From Panicum virgatum (lineage: Eukaryota > Streptophyta > Magnoliopsida > Poales > Poaceae), in contig NC_053147.1 of NCBI RefSeq assembly GCF_016808335.1, positions 23,422,913 through 23,486,912 on the forward strand: a stretch of DNA of 64,000 nucleotides, given 5' to 3'. The notes beneath the pieces were generated by a model. The model was not told the DNA's origin. It worked only from the letters and a program-made list of their open reading frames with translations, and searched no databases. How positions within the stretch are numbered: position 1 is the stretch's first letter; each line of letters opens with the position of its first letter. Both the position numbers and the translations under genes were made by a program. This document shows, one piece after another, positions 10,934-23,750 of this stretch.

Positions 10934-11423
10934 TTTAATGCGTTTATGGTTTTTTTTGCATTTACAGGACCTAGAATTGAGTTCCACTGGTTCGATCAAG
11001 ATCCGCTCCATCAAGGAAGACAGCTCAACCGCCGGGAGCCCGGGAGGGAGGGACAACACGAGGTGACACCGTTTCCCCGAGCACGGAGGATCGGGATCTC
11101 GGTCTCGCGGAGGACACAAGTCACGGAACCCGTACTGCGTACACCACTGCGACTGTGCGAGTCCTCGACCAACCCCCGTCCCCGTGTCAGCCAAGAAAAG
11201 ACCGCGCCGCGCGAGCCACGAGGGCGGTCACTCGCCACAGGGTCACCACCATTTCTCCCGAGTCCCCACACCCGAGAGTACGGACACTCTCCTACTCTGC
11301 CCGCCCCCCGCTCACGCCCGCCCACCCCAGCGGAGGCCAGATCAAACCCCACCGCCACCCCGCGCTCGTCGAGCTAGCCACGCCGCCCGCCGGGTCCGCG
11401 AGGAGGAGGAGGAGGAGGGGGAG

Positions 11424-14400
11424 ATGAAGCCCAAGAGCCTCCCGTTCATCGCGTTCGAGCACAAGCGGTGCGTCCCCTCGTTCCCCCGCCCCCGCTCCCG
11501 CCGCGCCGTGGCGGCGTCCTCCGCCGCGCGCCGATAGCTTCCGGCGAGTTCGGGTCCCTCCCCTCGGTCCCGCTGTGGAGGTTCCCGCTCGGCGGGTTCG
11601 GACGTGCTTGTTTTCGCTCGCCGGGGATCTCGGTCCGTTGCGGCGCGGGGATTTGTTTTGCTGGATTTTCCTTTTTGGTAATGCGGCGGGAAATTCCGCG
11701 CGCTTGTTTGCGCCGGAGGGCATCTGGCTTCCCTCCACGATTCGGAGGGGGAGGAGGTGTTTAGCTTCATGTGAAATTGTTGGCGGAATTGCACGAATCG
11801 GGAGCTCTGCGGTCCACTGGCGTTTGTCTTTTCCAAAAGATCTGGGGTCTGTGGCCGTTTTCATGTGGCAGGAGCGGGCAGTTTCGGATTCGTTTTGGCA
11901 GGACTGCTTGTTCTGGAATTGCGTTGCGTATTTATCGAATCCGTGATGAATATGACTAGTTATAGCAGACATCTCTTCTGCTTTGAATCTGGGAGGGGAC
12001 GCAAGTATAGATTCCTCGAAGTTTTTAGAGTAGATAGTTGCATTGTAGTTGGGAACCGTCTACACTCTTTTCTGACGTCGTGTGACTAAATCAGGGATGC
12101 ATATGGCTTTGCTGTGCGGCCCCAGCACTTGCAGCGTTACAAGGAGTACGCAGGCATCTACAAGGTAGAAGATACTAGACAGCCCCCTGATTTTTTCATC
12201 TGCATTGTATGCTCTTGACACACTACACACCTTGTTGGTGCTGTACTTGCAGGAGGAAGAGGAGGAGAGATCTGATAGATGGAAGCATTTTCTGGAGACG
12301 CAGCCTGAATCGTCTGCACAGGATGCTGGTGATAATGCTAAGGGTGGCGGTTCTGAGTCACTGCCAGAGAAGACATCAGCAGGGCCACGGAAGATCGAAA
12401 TATGGACGCCAATTAGGAAGTCCCTTGGCAACATCGAGCAGATGATGAGCCTGCGTGTGGAGAAGAAGCAATATTCTGATGGAAAGCAGCAAGCAAATGA
12501 TGGATCCCATCCCGTGAAAGTTGAAGAGGGCAAGTTGTCAGAGGACTCAGAAGACGAGTTCTATGATGTAGATAAGGTTGATCCTAGCCAAGAAGTGCAT
12601 TCGGGGGATACTGGGAATGCTGATGTCGGAAGCAAGAGTCATGAAGAAACTTGCATTTCAAAGGAAGAGTTAGAGTGTCTGGTACATGGTGGACTACCAA
12701 TGGCTTTGAGGGGAGAGGTGCAGTCTAAGCACTGAAGCCTTTTCTTTCTTTCTTTTATTTTTGATTTATTCAGCTCATTCAGCAGCTCTGTGCATTTCTG
12801 TTGACAGCTATGGCAAGCATTTGTTGGTACTGGAGCTCGTAGGGTAGAAGGGTATTATGATAGTCTTGCAGCAGAAGGTGAATCAGAAAATAACAAATGT
12901 TCAGATTCTTCAACCTCAGAAGCTATCCATGAAAAGTGGATAGGGCAAATAGAGAAGGTAGCTCTTTATGGACATTTTCATGTGGAATCATTTCTTTTTG
13001 GATACTTACTGCTGGAAAGTTTAAGACAGTTCAATCTGCACTTTGGTTCCTTATAGGACTTGCCCAGAACTTTTCCAGGTCATCCTGCTTTAGATGAGGA
13101 TGGAAGAAATGCTTTGAGACGCATGCTTATAGCTTATGCTAAACACAACCCATCAGTTGGGTACTGTCAGGTAATTCTATCCGACAAATGGTCAGCCTCA
13201 TTGTTGTCTTTTATGTTACCAAAATTCGATTGCTTGCTTCTTTGGATAACCGAAATGGCGAACCAATATAATTTTTCCTTTTTCTGTACTCATCACACCA
13301 CAGAGGTGAATATAAAACCTAATCTTCTATGCTTCTGATGAATCTGAAATAACTACAACCTTTCTCAATCAATATTCTGGCATCCTGTATTGTTTTACCA
13401 ACGTTTTAGATCAGACAGAAATCCAACATCTCTTATCATAGATTCATCAACTGAATACTGTAGGCGATGAACTTTTTTGCTGGTCTCTTGCTTCTATTGA
13501 TGCCGGAGGAGAATGCATTTTGGTATGGCCCAAGACAATTTGTTGTATCCCATGTTATTGTTGGATCAAATAATCTATTAAATCCATCACTGGTGTATGT
13601 TACAGGACTTTGGTTGGAATTATCGATGACTACTTTGATGGCTACTTTTCTGAAGAAATGATTGAGTCACAGGTACTGCGAACTCGCCCAGTAATGTTTG
13701 TTTTGCATATTGGTGGTGCTTGGAGCCCCAAGTTCAATTCATCCTCCGAATTTCGGTTGTATTTCAGGTGGATCAGCTTGTTTTAGAGGACTTAGTCCGA
13801 GAGAAATTCCCTAAACTAGGTTAGCAACCTATCACGATTAAAATATAATTTTGGTGGCACACAACTCTTTCTGACCTAATGGAAAAGGAAAATCCAAGAA
13901 TTACGGTTTAACATACTTCTTTTATGCAGCGAATCACCTGGATTATCTCGGACTTCAAGTTGCATGGGTTACTGGGCCGTGGTTCTTATCAATCTTCACA
14001 AATGTGCTTCCCTGGGAGAGTGGTTAGACTTTATTTGACATTATTTTCATCACTGAGTACTTGTAGAAGAACATTTTCTAAAAGTATATCTTAGCTAATG
14101 TAATTGTGTTACCTGCACAAAACAATTAACATCTATCATTCCAAACTATGCATTGCTTGTAATAGATGACTGAACAATCATGATCTCATGCAAAGGAAAT
14201 ATTGAAAACTAGATGACTTTGATCCTGGTCATTTGTAGGAGAGACTAAGTGGTAAGGGGTAAAGTTAGCACTCACTATATGGTTTGAAAGATAACTAGGC
14301 CTGCCTTAGATATTAGGGCATCTCTAGTGGTAGAGACCGGCCTCGATCTTAAGCTGGGACTGGGACCCATGTCGCATAAGGTCTCCCTCCCTTGTGTATC

Positions 14401-17400
14401 TGGCCGACACCTACCTTAAGATGGGCCCCGCACAAAAATTAAAAAAAACATGGCTTGACGTCGAGGCTCCCCTCCCCAGCATCCGTTTGGCCCACTACCT
14501 GCAGCAACTGTGGCAGAGAATTGATTTCTTTATTCATTAAGACCCGGCCACAAGTTTAAGGGCGGTCTCTATCACTTTTTGCCTAAGGTCGATCGTAAGG
14601 TCGACCGTGTAGTGTATAAGATCGATCCTAAGTTTCTTAAGACCCTCTTATTCCCAACACTACTGATGCCCTTAGTGGTAGTTATGGGATACCCAGGAGG
14701 CCAGGAACGCCATGTAAAACTCACTACTATGATTACTTATTAGGATCCTAGTTACATATATAAGCAATAAACCTGCTCAGTGTAGTGATCCCATAAATAT
14801 ATAATTGAAAAAACTTTACATCACTTCTGAATATTATTAAACATTTCAGTTCTCCGTGTCTGGGATGTGCTTTTGTTCGATGGAAACAGAGTGATGCTGT
14901 TCCGGACAGCTCTTGCGCTACTGGAGTTCTATGGTACCAGGATATACATTTCCTTTGTTTCATTTTCCAAAAAGAATATAGTATTTGTAGTCAGCTGATA
15001 CACAGCAAACAATTTCTGTCGACTGATGCCCGCATCAATTGTAGGTCCTGCACTTGTAACTACAAAAGATGCTGGTGATGCAGTTACCCTTTTGCAGTCT
15101 TTAGCTGGTTCCACTTTCGACAGCAGCCAGCTTGTCTTGACAGCTCGCATGGGATACCAATCCGTAGATGAAACAATATTGCAAGAGCTAAGTAATAAAC
15201 ACCGCCCATCTGTTATATCTGCAATGGAAGAAAGAGCGAAAGGTCTAGGTGCTTGGACGGACGCCAATGGTCTTGCATCAAAGCTGTATAACTTTAAACG
15301 TGACCCTGAACCACTGGTCTCATTAAGTGATTCAGCCGACCAATTGAGTGATGTGGGAGATGGGGATGCCAATCAAGAAAGTGATCCTGGAAACATGGAT
15401 GATATGTATGGTGGCGTGACAGTCAATTCTGAGATTGATTCTTTGCCTGATCCAAAGGACCAGGTAACCTTCTCGATCATAGTCTCTAATTCCTCCTATC
15501 TTCTACACTTAAAAAGGGTTGTAATCTGTGGCACTGCCATATTCTTTTCCTTGTCCTTGGTCAAGTCTAGAGATTGTTGTAGTTCACCATCCCATGGTAG
15601 TAATGTTTAGTTTTAGCACCACAGGTTGCCTGGCTGAAGTTGGAATTATGCCGACTGCTAGAGGAGAGAAGATCAGCTGTTCTCAGGTCTGTTAATTCCT
15701 CTCCAAGTTTCCATTACTTATTTTTTCACAAGTTGCTGGAACCATTACTGGAGATATCACTTTTAAATTTCTCACCAGATGTAATTAGCAGTTAAATTGT
15801 AGAGTAATTAGTGCGATGGTAATGTTAAATGTTCTCTCCCTTTCCTTCTTTTTAATTGCTTCAGTGGGGACCAGTTTTTTGAGTAATATGAACTAAAGCT
15901 GCTTTTTTTTCCCCAACTCCTCTAACATCATTGCTGAAAATAAATCCATAATTCTTGACCTGGTTGACCACATACCTTGCATGAAATATGACAAGCTTAT
16001 CAATTGTTTCTGGGAGCAATACAAGCAAACTATTCACTGCTGTTTATTTGCCAAGTTCTAGCTGTTGTACCTGTGTTGTGAAACTGTTACACACATGATC
16101 TCTTTACACAATACAATTGTGCCCTTTTAGCAGAATATTTTCTTTTTAGTTGATATGTTCATTTTATTTATGTGTTTCCTTTATTCTTTCTGCCTTGCAG
16201 AGCTGATGAGCTAGAAACAGCGCTGATGGAAATGGTTAAGCAAGACAATAGGCGCCAATTAAGTGCAAAGGTATAGAATACTATACTGTTGTTTACAAAG
16301 AAGATATTCAGCAACGGAAATATCCAGAATTTAGATTGTATGGTACTACATACTACACTAGTACCCCCATTTCAGTATTTAACAATATAGGCTCACAACA
16401 GTCACGCGCACAGACCAAGCAATACGTCTAAGAACAGTAAACGAGAAATGTCACACATACTGACATGCCCCTATTAAATTGCATGCTATGGTCACTAAAC
16501 CTCCTTCACGAATTAAATTAGTAGTAGAGGGTGGAGATGTTGCTATAACTGCACTCTTGCTTTCGTTTGTAAACATTTATTTGTGAATTGTGATACTCAA
16601 AACTCCTGAGTAAAAAGTCATATACGGAGTACCGTTGAGCTCATTGTTGCCAATTCCACATAAATCACTTCTAACTATGTTTAGCTTGTATTCCTAAAGT
16701 ATGAATATATAAGTATCGTTCTATAATTGTGAAGTACAAATTACTATTTGATTTTTTAAGGAATCATTCAGCAAATTCATCATAATTTATTTTATGAGCT
16801 AAAGACTTCTTGTTTTCTTGGGCCAAAGAACTGTGAAAATATTTTCACTTTTGTTTTTCAGGTTGAGCAGTTGGAACAAGAAATATCTGAACTAAGACAG
16901 GCCCTGTCAGACAAGCAGGAACAAGAGGAAGCAATGTTTCAGGTACAGTTGGTGTCTGCACCTTCATCTAAATGCATTTTCCTACTACTGCACATCCACT
17001 AACCAGGAATCTTGTTAAAGGTCCTGATGCGTGTAGAACAAGAACTGAAAATTGCAGAGGAAGCTCGCATCTCGGCCGAGCAGGATGCTGCCGCTCAGAG
17101 ATACGCTGCTAATGTTCTACAGGTTAATCATTGACTTAATCTATTGCCAACACCAGCTTTATCATTTTATGCATCAGCTATTTCCCCCGCTGTATAGCTT
17201 GCAAAAAATCTCTCGGTAAGGTTGAAATTGAAAAATTGGCCTTGTTCAGAAATTAACTGGGTTTCGTTGGAAATCTGTGAATTGGTTCAGCTCCTTTACC
17301 TTTTTGTAAAGGACTGTTTAATGGTACTGTTCCCCATTTATCCACTATATATGTACTTTTCTTTCTTAGATATTAAAAAACTCAACTTTGTTGTGAAAAA

Positions 17401-19794
17401 GGAAAAACTGGACGGCTTCCACAGTACAGTCCTGAACCCTGCTTTCAATTTGCAACCATCACATTATTTGCTTTAAGATATTAGATATCCTTTTCAGAAA
17501 GAGGTCTCTAATTTATAAAAACATCCTCCTTTTTCTTTTTCTTTTCTCATTTCCATTGTTCAAACTATACCTGTTGTTTGGTATCTCATTGCTGAGTCCC
17601 AAGTTCATACCCACGTCAAATGGCTAGCGTATGGATAGGAATTCATGTACCCATGTGAAAAAGAGTTGGTTATGGATAATTCCCATTGAAATAGGGCATG
17701 AGGAGGGTTTATTCCCCATTTGCGACTTCGCATCCATCCCCAGTTACGAACATGTGGTGGCAAGTAGGAACATCTTGGCCCCTCCCTGACTGGCATCCAT
17801 GTCTCAGTTCGCTGAGGTCGTGGCCACCATTTCCTTCAGCCTGGTTGCCCTCGCTTGCATCAAGCTCGACAACACGGCAGCTCGTATGTTGCTGTGATTG
17901 GTGTCCGCCTTCTCGGTATCAACTGCTGAGCTGCCATGTTGCCAGCCTCAAGGCCTCTACTGGTTAATAAGCTCGTCACAGCTCTCCAGGTCCGTTGAGC
18001 TGCCATTCACTCCATTCTCCATGCTGCACCTTTTGAAGTCACAATCCAATGGATAGAATATGAGATGGCTCAGGTTAAAAGAATATGACCTGAATGACCC
18101 GGCACACGGCCGCCCACCTGTCATCATGCATGCTACTTGTGTTGCTCAGCTATTTGCTGGATGGACAACAGCAGCCATCGGTGATCGGGATGCATAGTAT
18201 AGCAACAGTGTCCATCAGAGATCAAATCTCAAAGCTTATCCGTCAGTTATCCAACTACCCATGAGTAGGGAGAAATTGGGTGTGGGCAAATATGGGGAGG
18301 GTACACAATGGGTAAATGAGAGCTGGTTATGGGGAGGGTATAGTTCAAGCTACTAATGTTTGTATTATTACTGAGCTGCGTTCTGGTGCTTCTATTATTT
18401 TGTTCCCACTACTTATAATTATTTTTATCAGAATTGGCAAATTAGTATGTGCTTTTTTCCCTAATCTTCTTTCACCTTAGCTTCTATGCTTAAAGGATCA
18501 TGGTTTATGTGCAGGAAAAGTACGAGGAAGCTATGGCTACACTTACCCAAATGGAGAACCGAGCAGTAATGGCAGAAACAATGCTAGAGGCTACACTGCA
18601 GTACCAATCTAGCCAGCAGAAGGCATTGTCCCCTTGCCCTTCTCCAAGGTATCTCAGTTTTATCTTCTCTCAATACTCTTTGTGTGAGATGGACAGCTCC
18701 TTAAAACTAGTAATAAAGCAGTGCTAATTTACCAATCAACTTTTGCTACTCCATCCGTTAAATATATGATGTTTAGGGCAAGCTAATTAGTACATTTTTG
18801 AACTAATTAGCTTAACTGAAAACATAGTGTTCTAATACCATGATGATAAATTTAAGTTACGTAGCTTCCTGTCATTTGTTGTCATAATGTTCTAATGTTG
18901 ATAACTTTCCTGGACCTGTTCCCCTTCTAGAACATCAATGTTAGATGCATCCCCTAGTCAGGCAAGCCAGACTTCATCACAGGAGTTCCAGCCAAGAAGG
19001 AAAAACTTGCTCGGTCAATTTTCACTGAGTTGGCGTGATAAGAACAAGGTATTTTTTTTCTTCTGACCAAAATATAACAATTCTGAGATATGAGGCATAC
19101 TAGATATGGTTGTCTTTGCCACTTAAATTGCTTAGATTGAAAATTAATTTAAACATTTTAGTCTGCACTGCAAGTAGCCAAGTTTGCAATATTTGATGTT
19201 CCAAATGAAAATTTAGTGGAGGTACTCCCCATCCGTTTGAGTTAAAAGCATTAGCTTTATTTTTATCTTTGTAGTTCATATGGCCTAACCTCGATGGTAA
19301 AGCTCTGTATAAACCTGTTTCTACCAAGTACCGAAAATTACCTTGCTGCTTTTCATTTCTTTCAAATGTGACCTTTGCACCTCTGATACAGTACATTTTG
19401 GTAATAGTTGTGAAATTTAAATTCTTTTAGCATACACATCATTCTGTATCGTTGGCCCTTTTTTTGGCATAAAAGTATGCTGGTGCTATTACTCGCTTTT
19501 AAACTCGTTTTCCCCATGGATTCCTCACAGGAGAAACAGAACATTGCTGATGACTACACAAACACAAAGTTTAACAACAATAATGACGAAACAGTAGAAA
19601 CCTCCAGCAAAGATGATGAGAAGCAGAGAGAAACACTAGAGATAGATTCTGAACAGACAACAGAGTCAACTGAAGAAGATGGCAAGCTGAGAGCAGAGAT
19701 GCCTGAGAAAGACAATGAGCTACCAGGGGTCCAAATAGCCACGAGCAATTTAAATGGGCAACATGAACAGATGCAAGAAATAAAATTGGATTGA
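11424..19794 (+). CDS. TBC-domain Rab GTPase-activating protein with C-terminal coiled coil
   Basis: Eighteen exons join in frame to give 815 aa: 11424-11467, 12095-12164, 12253-12717, 12808-12957, 13057-13170, 13464-13522, 13606-13672, 13768-13819, 13930-14022, 14850-14933, 15045-15463, 15625-15686, 16201-16270, 16862-16942, 17021-17122, 18515-18648, 18931-19048, 19531-19794. The TBC domain spans about residues 183-400. The arginine finger lies in DLPRTFPGHP (Arg247) and the glutamine finger in VGYCQ (Gln281), so both catalytic residues of the TBC dual-finger mechanism are present. An acidic Ser/Glu-rich linker precedes the domain. Residues about 545-700 form a heptad-rich coiled coil and the tail is Glu/Thr-rich. 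TBC proteins switch off Rab GTPases in membrane traffic; the target Rab is not predictable. Family membership is firm. Confidence 0.93.
14316..14671. mobile_element. Tourist/PIF-Harbinger MITE in TBC intron 9
   Basis: The termini GGGCATCTCTAGTGGTAGAG and, inverted, GGGCATCAGTAGTGTTGGGA are flanked by TTA on both sides (14313-14315, 14672-14674). It is 356 bp. A TTA duplication with GGGCATC-type ends fits PIF/Harbinger. Confidence 0.8.
17123..18514 (+). other. Large TBC intron 15 with repetitive filler
   Basis: A 1.4-kb intron lies between the two coiled-coil exons. Its middle (about 17590-18350) is GC-richer than the other introns and contains repeated GGGGAGGGTA / AATGGGTAAAT motifs near its right end, suggesting an old insertion. 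No ends or duplication could be identified. Confidence 0.4.
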
Positions 19795-20524
19795 TAAGCA
19801 AAATGTTGCACTTTCCGAAATATCTATGCCACCACTTTATACCGGTACATCATATAAATATGGTGACGGCTGAGGTATCTGAGGGTGGCTTAAATTTTGA
19901 AAACCTCTTACCATGTATTGCTGTACTTGTTCATGCCCACTCTTGGTTCCCTCCCTCCCCCTTGCCCTTTGTGGTTTCTTAAATTCTTTTAGGTACCACG
20001 TCTATAGGTCTATAGGTTGTTTCTTCTCTCCATTTTTTTATCATTTGAGAAGAGAAAAAAGGAGCAGGTTGTATGGTTGTTCATTTGCCACCTTCTGATG
20101 CAAATGCATCAGAAGAATTGTATGAGATGGATGTGAATTCTGAGTAACTGTGACTCGCTTCTTGTAAATTATCATATTTTTTAGAGGGTGTGCTCGATGT
20201 AAGCAATTGTCTCTTTCAAGAGAAGGGAACTGTGTTGGCGCTAACCATGCCCTCGAGCGCCCTCGAGCCTTGGTAATTGCCTAATTGGTATAGTATACTG
20301 TGGTTGCCTGATGGTTCTCTACAGAGTTTTGAATACCCAGTCGAATAGGCATGTTGCGCTTCTTGCTGGCGTTTTCTCCTCAGTAAACAGGTGCATTTGG
20401 CTTTCCTACGTGCCGTAATTTGTGCACTCACTTGTCGCTTCTACTACGTCAACCTAAAAAAAAAACCTGTGGAGCCTGTCTCTGAAAAACCTTCACTTCG
20501 ACCTCTTTGGTCTGGTATGACTTT
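19795..20524 (+). other. 3' UTR of the TBC gene and spacer
   Basis: The 3' UTR probably extends to about 20,200 (AT-rich, TATTTTTTAGAGGGTG near 20178). Beyond it no coding signal is seen up to the MITE at 20525. Confidence 0.45.
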
Positions 20525-20707
20525 GGCCCTGTTTGGGACGGTGGTAGAGAATCGCGCGACGCTTATGAGGCCGCGTCTGTGATTCTAGCTCGCGCAGTTC
20601 ATTTTTTCGCGTTTCGTGTTGCAGGGGGCGGGCGGACGCGCGTTCACCGCGGGGGCGTTCGGCGGGATTTTTCGCTTTTCTTGCTCATCGCGGTCCCAAA
20701 CAGGGCC
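20525..20707. mobile_element. Short MITE, GGCCCTGTTTGGGAC ends
   Basis: The perfect inverted ends GGCCCTGTTTGGGAC (20525-20539) and GTCCCAAACAGGGCC (20693-20707) bound 183 bp of GC-rich filler. The octamer CTTTGGCC recurs at both borders and could be an 8-bp duplication overlapping the ends, but the boundary is ambiguous. Confidence 0.7.
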
Positions 20708-20845
20708 TTTGGCCGGTATGTTTCCTCAGACGAACGCAAAGGCAATGTAATCAGGGTAAAGACTGTCTCACGAGTTAAACGGATCTGTTTACTTTGTAGA
20801 AGAACAAGCACTGTTTGTCTTTATCTATACGACCGTTTAGTCTGT

Positions 20846-21989
20846 GGGAAATTTGTCTGTGGAACATCCCCAAATGGTGAATTTGTGCACAGCACACTCC
20901 ACTCTTTGAAATTGTGCACAGCACACTCCATTCTTTGATTTTTGTCTCCAACACACCGCAGCACATAAAAAGACTTCTTTGCCCTTGCAAAAACCGGGCC
21001 CACCCGTCAGCTCTCTCCCTCTCCTCCTTCCTCCTCCGCCTCATGGCGCCCGCCCGGACCGCCTCGACCTGCAGCGCCTCCGACCCGCCCACCACGGCCA
21101 CCAGCGCCCCCGCCGCGTGCTCCGCCGCGCACCCGGACATGGCGCGCACCAGCGCCGCCGCGCACCCGGACATGGCGCGCACCAGCGCCGCCACCGCCGC
21201 CAGCCCGCCCCCGACCCCGGCGACCACGGCGTCGCGGCCGCCCTCGGCGCGGCATAGCCGCTCCACGGCCGCCAGCGCGCGCTCAGGCTCCCCGGCGGCG
21301 CCGTCCTCCGCCACGCGCCGGGCGAGCGCGGACGCGGCGCCGGCGGCCACCGCGCGGGCCCGGTTCTCCTTGGCCAGGCAGAGCGCGAAGAGGCCCCGGA
21401 TCCAGACGCGGACGGCGCGCGCGTGGGCCTTCTCCCCGGCGGCCTCGACGACGGCGCCCACGTTGACCCTGGCCTCGAGCGGGCCGGCGGCGGCGAGGAG
21501 CTTGCCGAGCCTAGCGACCCGGTCCTCCCGGGCCACGACCTCGGCGGCCTCGGCCTCCCCGAGGCCGACGAGCGCGAGCACGGCCATGGCCTCGGCTTGG
21601 AGCTCGTCGGCGGCCCCGGAGGCGAAGGCGGCGTCGAGGGAGCTCCCTGGCGAGCGCCCGGAGCCTGCGGAGCGCAGGGAGGCCCGGGCCCTGGGCGACG
21701 AGGGAGTGGACGAGGTCCGGGTCGGCGGGCTGCTTGGGCGTGGGGATGCGCTCGACGCCCATGGAGCGGTGCGCGACACACCACTCCTGGATGAGGCGGA
21801 GGAGGAAGGAGGAGAGGGAGAGAGCTGACGGGTGGGCCCGGTTTTTGCAAGGGCAAAGAAGTCTTTTTATGTGCTGCGGTGTGTTGGAGACAAAAATCAA
21901 AGATTGGAGTGTGCTGTGCACAATTTTAAAGAGTGGAGTGTGCTGTGCACAAATTTACCATTTGGAGATGTGCCACAGACAAATTTCCC
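20846..21989 (-). mobile_element. Pack-MULE carrying a U-box/ARM E3 ligase gene fragment
   Basis: Inverted terminal repeats of about 198 bp (20846-21043 and 21790-21989), over 90% identical by eye, begin GGGAAATTTGTCTGTGG. They are flanked by TTAGTCTGT (20837-20845) and GTAGTCTGT (21990-21998), a 9-bp duplication with one mismatch as made by Mutator transposases. The interior encodes no transposase but holds about 750 bp of GC-rich host coding sequence (next entry). Long Mutator TIRs plus a captured exon define a Pack-MULE. The TIRs also contain an internal direct repeat (GTGCACAGCACACTCCA twice per arm). Confidence 0.88.
21041..21795 (-). pseudogene. Captured fragment of a plant U-box (PUB) E3 ubiquitin ligase
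   Basis: On the minus strand, residues LIQEWCVAHRSMGVERIPTP (near 21795-21735) are the end of a plant U-box, followed by an ARM-like stretch including VWIRGLFALCLAKENRARAV and ALVAVVGGSEALQVEAVRAG, as in PUB25/26-type ligases. The U-box N-terminal half and the protein C terminus are missing. A frame change near 21640, with loss of sequence between the U-box and the first ARM repeat, breaks the reading frame. An 11-codon segment (ALVRAMSGCAA) is tandemly duplicated as 33-bp units at 21127-21159 and 21160-21192. It is therefore a non-functional transduplicate, although it could still be transcribed and yield small RNAs against the parent gene. Confidence 0.85.
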
Positions 21990-22136
21990 GTAGTCTGTTT
22001 ATATGCCGTGTAACCCTACACGATGACTTGCTTTGTCTGTTTAGTCACATGTTTTTCCTGTTTAATGACTGTTAACTCGTTTAAATGTCTGTTTAGCCTG
22101 AATAAAGAGCTATGTTGCGTTTAAGGTTTAGGATAA

Positions 22137-23140
22137 GGGATAAGTCTATTTTACAACATCGAACTAGTCAAGAAGTCCGTTTTTCAACCTCCAACTACGA
22201 AACCGGGTAACATAGGCTCTCGAACTGGCAAAACCGTCCGAATCACCCCCTCGATCACTGTAGCAAGCTGTTTTGAGGACGGTTTTGCTACAGTAACATT
22301 TCCGAATTTCTGGAATTTCACACCTCTCAATTAAATAATAAAGAAAGCATAGTTAATATTGTCTAAAAATCATGATATTTTTTTGGGAGGTAGATAAAAA
22401 GACAAGGAATTTATTTTGGCTAGATGTGATACATTAAACATAATAAAATTTGCATTATAAAATTTTAAAAATGGGTAGAATTCAAAATTCCTTGAATTTT
22501 TGGGTTAGCTAAACCTTTGATAAAAATGAAATAAAAATATGATAATTCATAATTTTTTATTTAGTTTAATAAGGTATTTTTTATTGGCCCAAGTTTTTAT
22601 GAAAGTTTTTGAATTTCTTCGCAATGCTCAAATTTGAATCAAATTTGATTCCTCAAATTTTAATTTATAAATATTCTATAGAACTTGGGCCAATAAAAAG
22701 TACCTAACTAAACTAAATAAAAAATTATGAATTATCATATTTTTAATGCATTTTTATCATAGGTTTAGCTGACCTAAAAATTCAAGGAATTTTGAATTCT
22801 ACCTATTTTTAAAATTTTATAATTCAAATTCCTTTATGTCTATTGTAGCACATCTAGCCAAAATAGATTCCTTGTCTTTTTATCTACCTCCTAAAAAAAT
22901 ATCATGATTTTTAGACAATATTAACTATGCTTTCTTTATTATTTAATTGAGAGGTGTGAAATTCCAGAAATTCGGAAATGTTACTATAGGAAAACCGCCC
23001 TCAAAACAGCTTGCTACAGTGATCGAGGGGGTGATTCGGACGGTTTTGCCAGTTCGAGGGCCTATGTTACCCGGTTTCGTAGTTGGAGGTTGAAAAACGG
23101 ACTTCTTGACTAGTTCGAGGTTGTAAAATAGACTTATCCC
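22137..23140. mobile_element. Foldback Mutator-type element, 1004 bp
   Basis: The element is one near-complete palindrome: arms of about 460 bp (22137 to about 22600, and about 22680-23140) separated by an 80-bp loop. The ends are GGGATAAGTC and GACTTATCCC, flanked by perfect 9-bp duplications TTAGGATAA (22128-22136 and 23141-23149). The 9-bp duplication points to a MULE transposase. There is no ORF. A transcript through it would fold into a long double-stranded RNA. Confidence 0.9.
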
Positions 23141-23230
23141 TTAGGATAATACTGCCAAAAGGAGAGGCGGTGGGTACTGGGTACATATGTCGTGCATTCG
23201 TGCAACCAAAAAAAAGAACTCGCCCTTGAA

Positions 23231-23380
23231 CGAACAGGAACTTGTCCAACCATGGCATCAACTAGTACCGTCTGTTCATCCCATAACGGAACAGGGACAC
23301 GCACTCTACATAGAACACAAGTCCAAAAAAAAAAGAGCACGAACAGATGAACTTGTCCAGCCATGGCATCAACTAGTACC
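23231..23380. repeat. Local direct repeat downstream of microprotein copy 1
   Basis: A segment GAACTTGTCCAACCATGGCA...ATCAACTAGTACC occurs near 23239-23268 and again, with one change, near 23349-23380, about 110 bp apart. It is probably in the 3' region of the minus-strand gene at 23418. Confidence 0.75.
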
Positions 23381-23417
23381 AAACACCCTGTGAATCTGTT
23401 GCTACCCCCCTTGAGAT

Positions 23418-23624
23418 TCAGTTGTAGCTGGGCTCTCTGCTGAATCCGCTGCCGCGGCCAGCTTTCTCCCTTGCGCTAGCGCTCGAAGAGTTCCTGGGCG
23501 CCACAAGGTTGCTGATGGTCCTCGCGATCTGCCGCTTGAGCTGCCCCCTCTTCAGTGGAGGCCTCTTCTCCTTCGAGCCCAAGTTGCCGCCGCCGTGCTG
23601 GTACTGGTAGGAGTAGCACTCCAT
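23418..23624 (-). CDS. Small basic protein of a four-copy local family, copy 1
   Basis: A single exon encodes 68 aa from ATG 23624-23622. The frame is open further upstream (to an ATG at 23768), but only from this ATG does similarity to the other three copies begin. The core reads GSKEKRPPLKRGQLK then RQIARTISNLVAP (residues 16-43). The N terminus is Tyr/Gly-rich and the tail ends FSREPSYN. There is no signal peptide or membrane segment. The K/R-rich core could be a nuclear signal or nucleic-acid contact, but that is inference. I do not recognise a named family. It is divergent from copy 2 (26533), and the same paired layout recurs 6.5 kb downstream. Confidence 0.8.
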   Translation of the reverse strand: MECYSYQYQHGGGNLGSKEKRPPLKRGQLKRQIARTISNLVAPRNSSSASAREKAGRGSGFSREPSYN

Positions 23625-23750
23625 GGCTGCCTGCCTTACCCGTGACCGCCTCCCTCTCTTCTCGCTTCCCTTCTTGTGTTCCTGTTCTTGCGAGCGTTCA
23701 GTGCTTGAGCCAGGTGCTCTCTTGCGAATGATGGCAGATGGTGACAGGTA

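Noticed and set aside
20775..21779. A 334-codon ORF as a functional ARM-repeat protein
   Set aside because: The segment is a frameshifted U-box/ARM fragment inside Mutator terminal repeats, and the ORF ends run into TIR sequence.
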